A stretch of DNA of 9,888 nt from contig JACMMG010000061.1 of assembly GCA_014379165.1 (NCBI GenBank), forward strand, positions 1-9,888. Direction: 5' to 3'. This DNA comes from Candidatus Parcubacteria bacterium (GTDB lineage Bacteria; Patescibacteriota; Minisyncoccia; Phycocordibacterales; SBAW01). Under the pieces are notes generated by a model. It had not been told where the DNA came from and did no database searches. It was given only the letters and a program-made list of their open reading frames with translations. The position numbers and the translations under genes are program-made. This document shows positions 1 to 4,855 of this stretch, one piece after another (the first letter of the stretch is position 1; every line of letters starts with the position of its first letter).

Positions 1-56
1 GCCCTCCCTCAATTGCCATCTTCCGTATGCCCTCGCAAATTACTGATTGTGGGCTA

Positions 57-62
57 TATACT
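57..62 (+). promoter_or_regulatory. -10 element of a leaderless promoter (dehydrogenase gene)
   Basis: TATACT lies six bases before the ATG at 69, so a start of transcription at the usual 6-8 bases past the hexamer falls on the ATG itself. No convincing -35 box is seen 16-18 bases upstream. AGGGG at 63-67 sits only one base from the ATG, too close to act as an ordinary Shine-Dalgarno. Confidence 0.5.
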
Positions 63-68
63 AGGGGT

Positions 69-1007
69 ATGAAAGGGGAGATACTTATAACCGACTCACT
101 GTTTATCTTCTCGGAGCATGAAAAGATGCTCAAGGATGCGGGGTTTAAGATTGAGCGGCTCGATAAGCCTGAACCCACTGAGGATGAGTTAATAGAGGGG
201 GTTAAGGGTAAGGTTGGCTACCTTTTAGGCGGTTTAGACCGTGTTACGGAAAAAGTTATAGATGCCGCTGATGAGCTTAAGGCCATTTCTTTTTGTGGGA
301 TTGGATATAAAGACTTTATTCCGGCTTGGGAGTATGCAACTAAAAAAGGCATTGCTATAAGCAACGCTCCTGATGGTCCAACACACGCTGTTGCGGAGTG
401 GGCACTTGGTATGGCGCTTGCCATGAACAGAGGGTTTTTTGAAATAGGCAGAGCGGGAGAAAAATCTTTTATGACAACGCTGGGCATTGAGGGTCAGCAT
501 ATAGGCATCATGGGGTTTGGGAGAATTGGCAGACATATAGCACAGATGCTCCTGCCTTTCCGCCCCGCATCAATTGCATACACAAGCCTGCATCATCACG
601 ATGACGCGGCACAAAAGCTTAACGCCATGTTTAAGGAAAAGGAAGCACTTCTTAAAGAAAGTGACGTCATTTTCCTTTGCGTTTCAAAGGATGCCGGAGA
701 AAACTATTTGAGAGAAAAAGAGATCGGATTAATGAAAGACAAAGCTCTCCTCATAAGTTTTATGCATCCCGAGATTATCGATGAAGCGGCGCTTCTTAAG
801 GCACTTCAAAGCGGACATATTCGAGCTGCATCGGACTATCCGGCAAAAAACGAGGTATTTAAAAACCTTCCTTTCCATACATGGTACTCATTTAATGGTT
901 CAAATGCCTTCAACACTACTACTGAGCTTAAAATAACCAGCGACATGGCGACACAATCACTCATAAATCTCCTCACAACCGGTCAAGATCAATACAAGGT
1001 TAATTAG
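69..1007 (+). CDS. D-isomer specific 2-hydroxyacid dehydrogenase family protein (divergent active site)
   Basis: 312 aa from the ATG at 69, chosen over the ATG at 27 because the -10 box at 57-62 would otherwise lie inside the gene and because family homology begins at MKGEILITDS. The fold is clear: N-terminal catalytic half with GIGYKDFI (77-84), the linker and dimer helix ending AEWALGMALAMNRG (109-122), then a Rossmann NAD-binding domain with GFGRIG (149-154), and the end of the protein typical of phosphoglycerate-dehydrogenase-like enzymes. In that family a catalytic Arg sits in a (S/A)RG motif and a catalytic His in PHxG. Here the Arg position reads MHP (His233) and the PHxG region reads SFNGSNAF (274-281) without His. 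So binding of NAD is likely, but the normal 2-hydroxyacid reaction is doubtful and the substrate cannot be named. Stop codon TAG. Confidence 0.85.
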   Translation: MKGEILITDSLFIFSEHEKMLKDAGFKIERLDKPEPTEDELIEGVKGKVGYLLGGLDRVTEKVIDAADELKAISFCGIGYKDFIPAWEYATKKGIAISNAPDGPTHAVAEWALGMALAMNRGFFEIGRAGEKSFMTTLGIEGQHIGIMGFGRIGRHIAQMLLPFRPASIAYTSLHHHDDAAQKLNAMFKEKEALLKESDVIFLCVSKDAGENYLREKEIGLMKDKALLISFMHPEIIDEAALLKALQSGHIRAASDYPAKNEVFKNLPFHTWYSFNGSNAFNTTTELKITSDMATQSLINLLTTGQDQYKVN

Positions 1008-1011
1008 GAGT

Positions 1012-1086
1012 ATGAAAGATAAAGTTGTTGTGATTACGGGGCAAGCAGGGGTTTCAAATTCCGGAGGGCCGTCCTTCGGAGTTTGA
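1012..1086 (+). pseudogene. possible remnant of a short-chain dehydrogenase (SDR) start
   Basis: A 24-codon frame opening four bases after the preceding stop codon. It begins MKDKVVVITG, which is the classic first beta strand and start of the glycine motif of short-chain dehydrogenases, then departs from the family (QAGVSNSGG) and stops inside a hairpin. The start context TAGGAGTATGAAAG is 13/14 identical to that of the dehydrogenase gene at 69 (TAGGGGTATGAAAG). I read it as the 5' end of a deleted second gene of that operon. It could instead be a chance or leader peptide, since the whole frame is very short. Confidence 0.4.
1055..1085 (+). terminator. 13-bp hairpin, probable terminator
   Basis: CAAATTCCGGAGG (1055-1067) pairs with CCTTCGGAGTTTG (1073-1085) around the five-base loop GCCGT, with two G-T wobbles. 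The 3' arm ends in GTTTG rather than a long T run, so termination may be partial. It separates the dehydrogenase unit from the HIT gene. Confidence 0.5.
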
Positions 1087-1116
1087 TGAAGCAATCTGTC
1101 GCCATAGGGAGTAAAC

Positions 1117-1122
1117 TACAAT
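1117..1122 (+). promoter_or_regulatory. -10 element upstream of the HIT-like gene
   Basis: TACAAT, eleven bases before the ATG at 1134. Transcription would begin about 1129-1131, leaving a leader of only a few bases and no Shine-Dalgarno. No clear -35 box. Confidence 0.45.
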
Positions 1123-1133
1123 AAAATCAAACT

Positions 1134-1484
1134 ATGGGAACGTTTCGTACTAAAAATATGGCAGCGGTATACGATGCATTTATAGCGCAAGGCGGTCTTG
1201 CGGGTGCGTGCCCATTATGTGTGGCTCCTACTCTTGCTACCTTTAAATACTGGAAGATTATGAACAATAAATTTCCCTATGACAAAGTAGCCACCATGCA
1301 TCACATGCTAGTGCCACTTCAGCATGTGACAGAAGCGAGTGTATCGCGCGAGGCCTGGATGGAATATCAAGAACTTAAGAAAGGCATACTCAATCAGGAT
1401 TATGAGTTCTTAGTTGAGGCGACAACGAAAAAGAAATCAATCCCTGCACATTTTCATATTCATCTTCTTGTTGCTCAAGATTAG
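1134..1484 (+). CDS. HIT-like (histidine triad) family protein
   Basis: 116 aa. The C-terminus carries HFHIHLL (106-112), matching the HIT signature H-x-H-x-H-x-x used to hydrolyse or transfer nucleoside phosphate groups, with H108 or its neighbour as the nucleophile. MHHMLVPLQHV (55-65) resembles the strand HIT proteins use to hold the nucleotide. Near the N-terminus C26-P-L-C29 may be half of a metal site. The protein is a short, divergent member, so the family fold is fairly safe but the substrate is not. No Shine-Dalgarno precedes the ATG; the -10 box is at 1117. The ATG at codon 9 (1158) is a possible alternative start. The NUDIX gene follows after ten bases and is probably co-transcribed, which fits a nucleotide-cleaning pair. 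Confidence 0.75.
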   Translation: MGTFRTKNMAAVYDAFIAQGGLAGACPLCVAPTLATFKYWKIMNNKFPYDKVATMHHMLVPLQHVTEASVSREAWMEYQELKKGILNQDYEFLVEATTKKKSIPAHFHIHLLVAQD

Positions 1485-1494
1485 TAACAACCAT

Positions 1495-1896
1495 ATGGCT
1501 GAAATAATAGACAAAATCGCGTGGTTTTATATTAAGGAGCGGAAGCTGCTTGTTGTACGCAGCTACAATAAAGACAAATTTTATGCCCCAGGCGGTAAGC
1601 GCGAGGGAAGCGAAAGCGACGAACAAACCTTGATTCGCGAGATCAAAGAAGAGCTAGGGGTTAATGTAAAACCCGAAACAATACGGCACGTACAAACTTT
1701 TAAAGCACAGGCACACGGGTTGCCTGACGGTGTGATGGTGCAGGTTGCAGGATATAGTGCCGATTTTGAGGGAACTGTTTCGCCCCAAAGCGAAATAGAA
1801 GAACTTACATGGTTTACCTATGCGGATATGGTGCGTGCAACCGAGCCCGGCAAACTGATCCTCACGTGGCTTAAAGAGCAAAATCTTATTGATTAA
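1495..1896 (+). CDS. NUDIX hydrolase
   Basis: 133 aa from the ATG at 1495. A start at 1414 would overlap the HIT gene and add a nonsense hydrophobic leader. The full NUDIX box is present: G34-x5-E40-x7-R48-E49-I-x-E52-E53-x-G55-V56, which binds the divalent metal and cleaves a nucleoside diphosphate linked to another group. APGGK just before it is the usual entry strand. NUDIX enzymes of this size remove damaged or unwanted nucleotides, but the substrate cannot be read from sequence. It lies ten bases behind the HIT gene with no promoter or Shine-Dalgarno of its own seen, so it is likely the second gene of a two-gene operon. The end of this gene carries a possible promoter for the next one. 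Confidence 0.9.
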   Translation: MAEIIDKIAWFYIKERKLLVVRSYNKDKFYAPGGKREGSESDEQTLIREIKEELGVNVKPETIRHVQTFKAQAHGLPDGVMVQVAGYSADFEGTVSPQSEIEELTWFTYADMVRATEPGKLILTWLKEQNLID

Positions 1897-1917
1897 AAAT
1901 ATAGGAAAGAGTACTGT
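1889..1917 (+). promoter_or_regulatory. possible promoter for the gene at 1954
   Basis: TTGATT (1889-1894), a 17-base spacer and TACTGT (1912-1917). Transcription from about 1924 would leave a leader of some 30 bases with the purine-rich Shine-Dalgarno. Both boxes are imperfect. Confidence 0.35.
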
Positions 1918-1935
1918 GGTGACTGGAACAAACTA

Positions 1936-1945
1936 GAGGAAGAGG
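1936..1945 (+). promoter_or_regulatory. Shine-Dalgarno deciding the start at 1954
   Basis: AGGAAGAGG ends eight or nine bases before the ATG at 1954. It overlaps the alternative GTG at 1945, which argues against that GTG as the start. Confidence 0.6.
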
Positions 1946-1953
1946 TGACTCCA

Positions 1954-2310
1954 ATGACGGCAGCACCAGTAGAAGGGCCTGGCCTTAAGCCGGAACACAC
2001 ACTCAAAGTTCCGCTCGGTTATTCGCGAATACTGACCCCCGGCAATGCAGACTTTAACTCCGACCTCTACGGTCTTTACAGTGTATTCTTCGACGGCTTT
2101 ATGTCGATCTACTTCCACACACTTCAGATCGCTGATGGGTTTCAGGTGACCATCACACGGACTGGTGGGGTGAGACACAAGCCTGAAGTCGTTGAAACTG
2201 TGGGAGGTAAACCTGGCACCCGACATCGGCTGAAGGGAGGAGAGCACGTCAGTATCAAGTGGTTTGATGGCGAGCACTCCCTGCTCGACTTGAAATTCGA
2301 ACGGACCTAG
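1954..2310 (+). CDS. unrecognised 118-aa protein
   Basis: I do not recognise the family. The ATG at 1954 is chosen because AGGAAGAGG lies at a proper distance. There is no signal peptide, membrane segment or cysteine. The middle and end alternate hydrophobic and polar residues with many glycines (SVFFDGFMSIYFHTLQIADG, then FQVTITRTGGV, VSIKWFDGEHSLLDLKF), which suggests a small beta-rich domain, possibly a beta sandwich. Base composition is visibly GC-richer than the NUDIX gene before it. It has its own likely promoter, a Shine-Dalgarno and a hairpin terminator at 2344-2377, so it forms a single-gene unit. Expression as a real protein is likely; function unknown. Confidence 0.65.
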   Translation: MTAAPVEGPGLKPEHTLKVPLGYSRILTPGNADFNSDLYGLYSVFFDGFMSIYFHTLQIADGFQVTITRTGGVRHKPEVVETVGGKPGTRHRLKGGEHVSIKWFDGEHSLLDLKFERT

Positions 2311-2343
2311 GCCTACTAGATTTCTAGTTCACCAAGCTTTCCA

Positions 2344-2377
2344 TCCGCGACAATTCGTGCCGCGGAGTTTTTATTTT
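2344..2377 (+). terminator. rho-independent terminator after the 118-aa gene
   Basis: TCCGCG (2344-2349) pairs with CGCGGA (2361-2366), with a partly paired interior and loop ATTCG, followed by TTTTTATTTT (2368-2377). The right arm and tail are shared exactly with the terminator at 3171. Confidence 0.75.
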
Positions 2378-2384
2378 AGAGGTA
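2359..2384 (+). repeat. terminator-arm/promoter repeat, copy 1
   Basis: A 26-base segment, beginning GCCGCGGAG and ending TTTTAGAGGTA, is identical to 3185-3210. It joins the 3' arm and T tract of a terminator to the start of the next gene's -10 region, and both copies lie directly in front of a leaderless gene (2396 and 3221). Confidence 0.8.
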
Positions 2385-2388
2385 GAAT
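2383..2388 (+). promoter_or_regulatory. -10 element of a leaderless promoter (PNPOx-like gene)
   Basis: TAGAAT, seven bases before the ATG at 2396. AGAGG (2378-2382) is 13 bases from the ATG, too far for a normal Shine-Dalgarno. The -35 region would lie inside the preceding terminator stem and shows no match. Confidence 0.45.
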
Positions 2389-2395
2389 TTAAGAT

Positions 2396-2854
2396 ATGGA
2401 GAAGGACTTACGGAAATTGATTGAGGAATATTTGGCAGAATCTAAACTTATGCAATTGGCAACATCTAAAAACAACCAGCCGTGGGTTTGCAATGTATAT
2501 TTTGCATTTGATGAGAGTTTGAATTTGTATTGGATCTCACGGCCTAATCGCCGCCACTCGGGCGAACTGAGGGAGAATGAAAAAGTTGCAGGAACAATTG
2601 TACATTCGCCCGACCCTAAAAACCCTGGCCGCGGCATTCAATTTCAAGGCATAGCAAAAGAAATTACTGACAAAGAAGAAATGCGCGTGGCCATGAAGTT
2701 TTATGCCGAGCGCTACGGCATGTCTCCGGAGCGAGTAGAGGCACTTATAAGTGGGGCAGATGGCCACTTGCCTTATAAAATCACCCCGACAAAGTATGTT
2801 TTGTTTGATGAACTAAATTTCCCCGATAATCCGTATCAGGAATATAAATTATAA
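2396..2854 (+). CDS. pyridoxamine 5'-phosphate oxidase-like FMN-binding split-barrel protein
   Basis: 152 aa. The run LMQLATSKNNQPWVCNVYFA (18-37) followed by LNLYWISRPNRRHSGELREN is the typical first half of a PNPOx-like flavin split barrel: a helix, two barrel strands and the strand that contacts FMN phosphate. GIQFQGIAKEI further on is the barrel strand seen in the same position of general-stress and YhbP-type members. The length fits single-domain members of the family. These proteins usually bind FMN or F420 as a homodimer and reduce small substrates; nothing here identifies the substrate, and true PNPOx activity in vitamin B6 synthesis is unlikely from this short form. No signal peptide. 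It starts directly after a terminator with its own -10 box and no Shine-Dalgarno, and ends 16 bases before palindrome copy 1. Confidence 0.8.
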   Translation: MEKDLRKLIEEYLAESKLMQLATSKNNQPWVCNVYFAFDESLNLYWISRPNRRHSGELRENEKVAGTIVHSPDPKNPGRGIQFQGIAKEITDKEEMRVAMKFYAERYGMSPERVEALISGADGHLPYKITPTKYVLFDELNFPDNPYQEYKL

Positions 2855-2870
2855 AGCTCTTATTCAGGCT

Positions 2871-2900
2871 TATTCTAGTCTTTTGCAAAATTACAGAATA
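2871..2900. repeat. TTTTGCAAAA palindromic element, copy 1
   Basis: The left half TATTCTAGTCTTTTG matches copies at 4021 and 4349. The core TTTTGCAAAA is a perfect palindrome, and the right half ends AGAATA, as in copy 3, but the four bases TTAC replace GACT. Copy 1 and copy 2 agree at 28 of 30 positions. It lies between the PNPOx-like gene and the promoter of the small basic gene. Operator is the likeliest role. Confidence 0.7.
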
Positions 2901-2929
2901 GATTAGGAGATAGAAATTTTTTAAACATG

Positions 2930-2938
2930 TGGTATAGT
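2930..2938 (+). promoter_or_regulatory. extended -10 promoter of the small basic gene
   Basis: TGGTATAGT has the TGn extension directly before TATAGT (2933-2938). No good -35 box is seen, which is tolerated with an extended -10. A start near 2945 gives a leader of about 25 bases containing the Shine-Dalgarno at 2957-2963. Confidence 0.5.
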
Positions 2939-2969
2939 CTTGCGTGAATGCAATGAAAGGGAGGCTTGA

Positions 2970-3149
2970 ATGCCCAAGACGAAAAAGTATCGGACGCGGG
3001 TGAAGCGGAAGAAGCAGGGCGCGATCATTAAGATCAAATCGCACGCGGAGGTTCGCGAGCAAAAACGACCGTCCACGGCGGCGCCTCCTATACGGCGCAA
3101 CCGACGTCAGAAATTCGCACCGTTCTTTTCTTCTCCTTGGCATCTATAG
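2970..3149 (+). CDS. small, very basic protein (59 aa), unrecognised
   Basis: The frame begins MPKTKKYRTRVKRKKQGAII and continues with more Arg and Lys (REQKR, IRRNRRQK) to a short hydrophobic end (FAPFFSSPWHL). The strong positive charge suggests binding to nucleic acid or to an acidic surface, but no family is recognised. Support for a real gene comes from its frame: an extended -10 promoter at 2930, AAGGGAGG at 2957-2963 ending six bases before the ATG, and a perfect 8-bp hairpin terminator at 3171. Codons are GC-rich compared with the RBBP9-like gene behind it. Its single-gene layout matches the units at 1954, 6376 and 7508. It could be a DNA-compacting peptide, a ribosome-associated peptide or a toxin-like cationic peptide; none of these is shown. 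Confidence 0.6.
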   Translation: MPKTKKYRTRVKRKKQGAIIKIKSHAEVREQKRPSTAAPPIRRNRRQKFAPFFSSPWHL

Positions 3150-3170
3150 AGAAGAACCCTATTAATTTGC

Positions 3171-3198
3171 CCGCGGCTCTTGTAGCCGCGGAGTTTTT
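3171..3198 (+). terminator. rho-independent terminator after the small basic gene
   Basis: CCGCGGCT (3171-3178), loop CTTGT, AGCCGCGG (3184-3191): a perfect 8-bp GC-rich stem, then a T tract from 3194. Confidence 0.9.
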
Positions 3199-3210
3199 AT
3201 TTTAGAGGTA
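3185..3210 (+). repeat. terminator-arm/promoter repeat, copy 2
   Basis: Identical over 26 bases to 2359-2384. The bases that follow also match closely (TAAAATTC against TAGAATTT). The left terminator arms in front of the two copies differ. Confidence 0.8.
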
Positions 3211-3214
3211 AAAT
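3209..3214 (+). promoter_or_regulatory. -10 element of a leaderless promoter (RBBP9-like gene)
   Basis: TAAAAT, six bases before the ATG at 3221, in the same layout as the repeat copy before 2396. Confidence 0.4.
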
Positions 3215-3220
3215 TCTAAT

Positions 3221-3760
3221 ATGAAAGCGATATTGATACCGGGCAATGGAGGAAGTACGCCAGAAAGTAATTGGTTGCCGTACGTTAAGAAGCAATTGGA
3301 AAAGCTGGGTATTCCTACTACGAACGTGCAGTTTCCTGACCCTGTCATGGCTCGTGAAGAGTATTGGCTTCCGTTTATTAAAGAACTCGGTGCCGATGAG
3401 GAAACAATTCTTATCGGTCATTCTTCAGGTGCGGTTGCTGCAATGCGGTATGCAGAAAGGCATAAAATTCTTGGCTCTGTGCTAGTAGGGGCGTGCTATA
3501 CCGACCTTGGAGAAGAAAGTGAACGGATTAGCGGCTATTTTAAAAATCCGTGGAATTGGGACACAATAAAAAAGAATCAAAAGTGGATCATCCAGTTTGC
3601 GTCTACTGACGATCCATTTATTCCTTTAGAACAACCTCACTACATTAAGGAAAATCTCGAAACGGAATATCATGAATTTACTGATCAGGGGCACTTCGGC
3701 GGGGATAAAGATAAATTGGATTTTCCAGAACTTATTGAAGCAATCAAAGCAAAATTATGA
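3221..3760 (+). CDS. RBBP9/YdeN-type alpha/beta serine hydrolase
   Basis: 179 aa, close to the usual length of the family. The N-terminus MKAILIPGNGGSTPESNWLP is the first strand and oxyanion loop of RBBP9/YdeN proteins. The nucleophile elbow is G66-H-S68-S-G70, the acid is in STDDPFIP (Asp130 or Asp131) and the catalytic His is H158 in GHFGG, so the complete Ser-Asp-His triad is visible in order. Family members cleave small esters or amides in the cytoplasm; physiological substrates are mostly unknown, and no signal peptide is present here. The ATG at 3221 is in the family position and has a -10 box directly before it but no Shine-Dalgarno. The last codon overlaps the DUF1653 gene by ATGA, so translation of the two is coupled. 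Confidence 0.88.
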   Translation: MKAILIPGNGGSTPESNWLPYVKKQLEKLGIPTTNVQFPDPVMAREEYWLPFIKELGADEETILIGHSSGAVAAMRYAERHKILGSVLVGACYTDLGEESERISGYFKNPWNWDTIKKNQKWIIQFASTDDPFIPLEQPHYIKENLETEYHEFTDQGHFGGDKDKLDFPELIEAIKAKL

Positions 3761-4017
3761 CCAAAGGAGCGCCGGTGCCGCCGATACCAGATGATGCTCC
3801 AAGAGCGGGAGAGGTATATAAACATTACAAAGGCGATACATATAAAGTTGTGGGGCTAGCACTCCACAGCAACGAGGATGTGTGGATGGTTGTGTACGAG
3901 CCAATGCATGAAAACCCCGACGCGGCTTTATTTACCCGCCCACTAAAAGATTGGAGAGAAGTTGTTGAGTGGAAGGGGGAAAAGGTAGAGCGATTTCAAA
4001 TTCTTCCTCTTCCTTAG
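3757..4017 (+). CDS. DUF1653 domain protein
   Basis: 86 aa. The segment GEVYKHYKGDTYKVVGLALH (18-37), then VWMVVYEP and LFTRPLKDWREVVE (58-71), follows the DUF1653 pattern of tyrosine-histidine-tyrosine plus glycine strands and the aromatic RPL motif. The domain is a small SH3-like beta barrel found in many bacteria, alone or fused to other enzymes; its role is not established. It starts with an ATGA overlap with the hydrolase gene and has no signals of its own, so it is the second gene of that operon. The extra proline-rich N-terminus (residues 5-17) is not part of the domain. Palindrome copy 2 begins three bases after its stop. Confidence 0.88.
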   Translation: MTKGAPVPPIPDDAPRAGEVYKHYKGDTYKVVGLALHSNEDVWMVVYEPMHENPDAALFTRPLKDWREVVEWKGEKVERFQILPLP

Positions 4018-4020
4018 TTA

Positions 4021-4050
4021 TATTCTAGTCTTTTGCAAAATTACGTAATA
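4021..4050. repeat. TTTTGCAAAA palindromic element, copy 2
   Basis: Same left half and core as copy 1, with the same TTAC after the core and GTAATA at the end. TTGCAA within it (4033-4038) sits exactly 17 bases before TAGAGT (4056-4061), so the element covers the -35 box of the ArsR-type gene, the expected place for a repressor site. Confidence 0.75.
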
Positions 4051-4061
4051 AAGAGTAGAGT
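4033..4061 (+). promoter_or_regulatory. promoter of the ArsR-type gene
   Basis: TTGCAA (-35), spacer of 17, TAGAGT (-10). The ATG at 4071 lies nine bases past the -10 box, so the mRNA has a leader of about two bases. The -35 box is embedded in the palindromic element. Confidence 0.55.
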
Positions 4062-4070
4062 GGTGCGGCT

Positions 4071-4379
4071 ATGAAAAATGCACTCTCAAACAGACCTGCT
4101 CTAGGGAAGCCAAAATCGTACCGCCAGCTTGAAAGAATCATAAAAGGTTTTGCAAATCATCGTCGTCTGGAAATATTGAATCTACTTCAAGCACAGCCGG
4201 AGCTTTCGGTAGAGGAGATTGCCGAGCGGCTTTCAATAGGCTATGTCAACGCTTCCGATCATATACGTAAATTGGCGATCGCAGGATTGGTACTTAAACG
4301 CAGTGATGGAACCTCGGTTCGTCACGCGCTTACTACCCGCGCCACCACTATTCTAGTGTTTTGCAAAAGACTAGAATAA
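4071..4379 (+). CDS. ArsR-type winged helix-turn-helix regulator
   Basis: 102 aa. IIKGFANHRRLEILNLLQ (23-40) is the opening helix of an ArsR-type winged helix, LSVEEIAERLSIGYVNASDHIRKLAIAGLVLKRSDGTSVRHAL (about 45-87) gives the helix-turn-helix, recognition helix and wing. The usual metal-binding Cys motif of ArsR/SmtB sensors is absent; the only Cys (in VFCKRLE) is in the tail. So DNA binding is expected, but sensing of arsenic or cadmium is not. The gene is flanked by palindromic elements: copy 2 covers its -35 box, and copy 3 lies inside its own last codons (4349-4378). This arrangement points to autoregulation and to control of the NUDIX-HAD pair downstream. Stop is TAA, 23 bases before the NUDIX ATG. 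Confidence 0.82.
   Translation: MKNALSNRPALGKPKSYRQLERIIKGFANHRRLEILNLLQAQPELSVEEIAERLSIGYVNASDHIRKLAIAGLVLKRSDGTSVRHALTTRATTILVFCKRLE
4349..4378. repeat. TTTTGCAAAA palindromic element, copy 3 (near-perfect 30-bp palindrome)
   Basis: TATTCTAGTGTTTTG is followed by CAAAAGACTAGAATA. The two 15-base halves are reverse complements except for one position (G at 4358 opposite G at 4369). It is inside the 3' end of the ArsR-type reading frame, encoding TILVFCKRLE, and stops 24 bases before the NUDIX ATG. Because it reads nearly the same on both strands, both strands encode an LVFCK-(R/T)-LE peptide. Confidence 0.85.
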
Positions 4380-4388
4380 GAGAAGATG

Positions 4389-4394
4389 TACAAT
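4389..4394 (+). promoter_or_regulatory. -10 element of a leaderless promoter (second NUDIX gene)
   Basis: TACAAT, eight bases before the ATG at 4403, placing the start of transcription on or next to the ATG. The spacing to TTGCAA in palindrome copy 3 is 22 bases, too long for a normal -35/-10 pair. Confidence 0.45.
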
Positions 4395-4402
4395 TACGGA
4401 GT

Positions 4403-4855
4403 ATGAGAACCATTGAAAGGGTGATTGTCGGAGCGCATATATATTCAAGCGACAAAAAACTTTTTGTAGCGCTTTCAAGCAAAGGCGAAGTATATCCTGA
4501 TACGTGGAAAATCCCTGGTGGTGGAGTAGAGGAAGGCGAAGACAAAGAACAAGCACTTATTCGAGAAGTATTGGAAGAAACGGGAATAGACGTTTCAAAC
4601 TGTAAAATTGAACTCGTTGATGACGACATGGTAGGCGAGTCGCAGAAAACACTTAAAGATACTGGCGAGGAAGTTCTCGCTAAAATGCAATTTTTTACGT
4701 ACAAAATTACTCTCGATAAGCCTGCCGATGAAATTGAAGTACACCTGGATCCGCGTGAATTTAGCGAATATCGCTGGGTTGAAATTTCAGAGCTCAACAC
4801 GCTCACATTCAGCCCGCCCTCGATAGAACTTTTCACCAAACTCGGATACCTATGA
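4403..4855 (+). CDS. NUDIX hydrolase
   Basis: 150 aa from the ATG at 4403. An upstream ATG at 4361 would lie inside palindrome copy 3 and the ArsR-type gene. The NUDIX box is complete: G40-x5-E46-x7-R54-E55-V-L-E58-E59-T-G61-I62, preceded by WKIPGG. The strand order and the region KMQFFTYKITL (about 94-104) and WVEISEL near the end match MutT-like and ADP-ribose-type members, but the substrate cannot be assigned. It is distinct from the NUDIX at 1495, with which it shares little outside the box. The ATGA overlap with the HAD gene makes translation coupled. Its promoter directly follows a palindromic element, so regulation by the ArsR-type protein is plausible. Confidence 0.9.
   Translation: MRTIERVIVGAHIYSSDKKLFVALSSKGEVYPDTWKIPGGGVEEGEDKEQALIREVLEETGIDVSNCKIELVDDDMVGESQKTLKDTGEEVLAKMQFFTYKITLDKPADEIEVHLDPREFSEYRWVEISELNTLTFSPPSIELFTKLGYL

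Noticed and set aside
27..68. Upstream ATG for the dehydrogenase gene
   Set aside because: It would put the -10 box inside the gene and add 14 residues without family similarity.
1945..1953. GTG start for the 118-aa protein
   Set aside because: The GTG lies within the Shine-Dalgarno that serves the ATG at 1954.
2781..3143. 120-codon Arg-rich open frame on the minus strand
   Set aside because: It overlaps the 3' end of the PNPOx-like gene and the small basic gene, which has a promoter, Shine-Dalgarno and terminator on the plus strand. No comparable signals exist for the minus frame.
4148..4156. TTTTGCAAA inside the ArsR-type gene, possible fourth palindromic element
   Set aside because: The flanks have none of the TATTCTAGT arm, and the codons encode the conserved GFANH segment; chance match.
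4348..4839. 163-codon open frame on the minus strand
   Set aside because: It is antisense to the NUDIX gene, shows no family features or start signals, and its LVFCKTLE end arises because palindrome copy 3 reads similarly on both strands.
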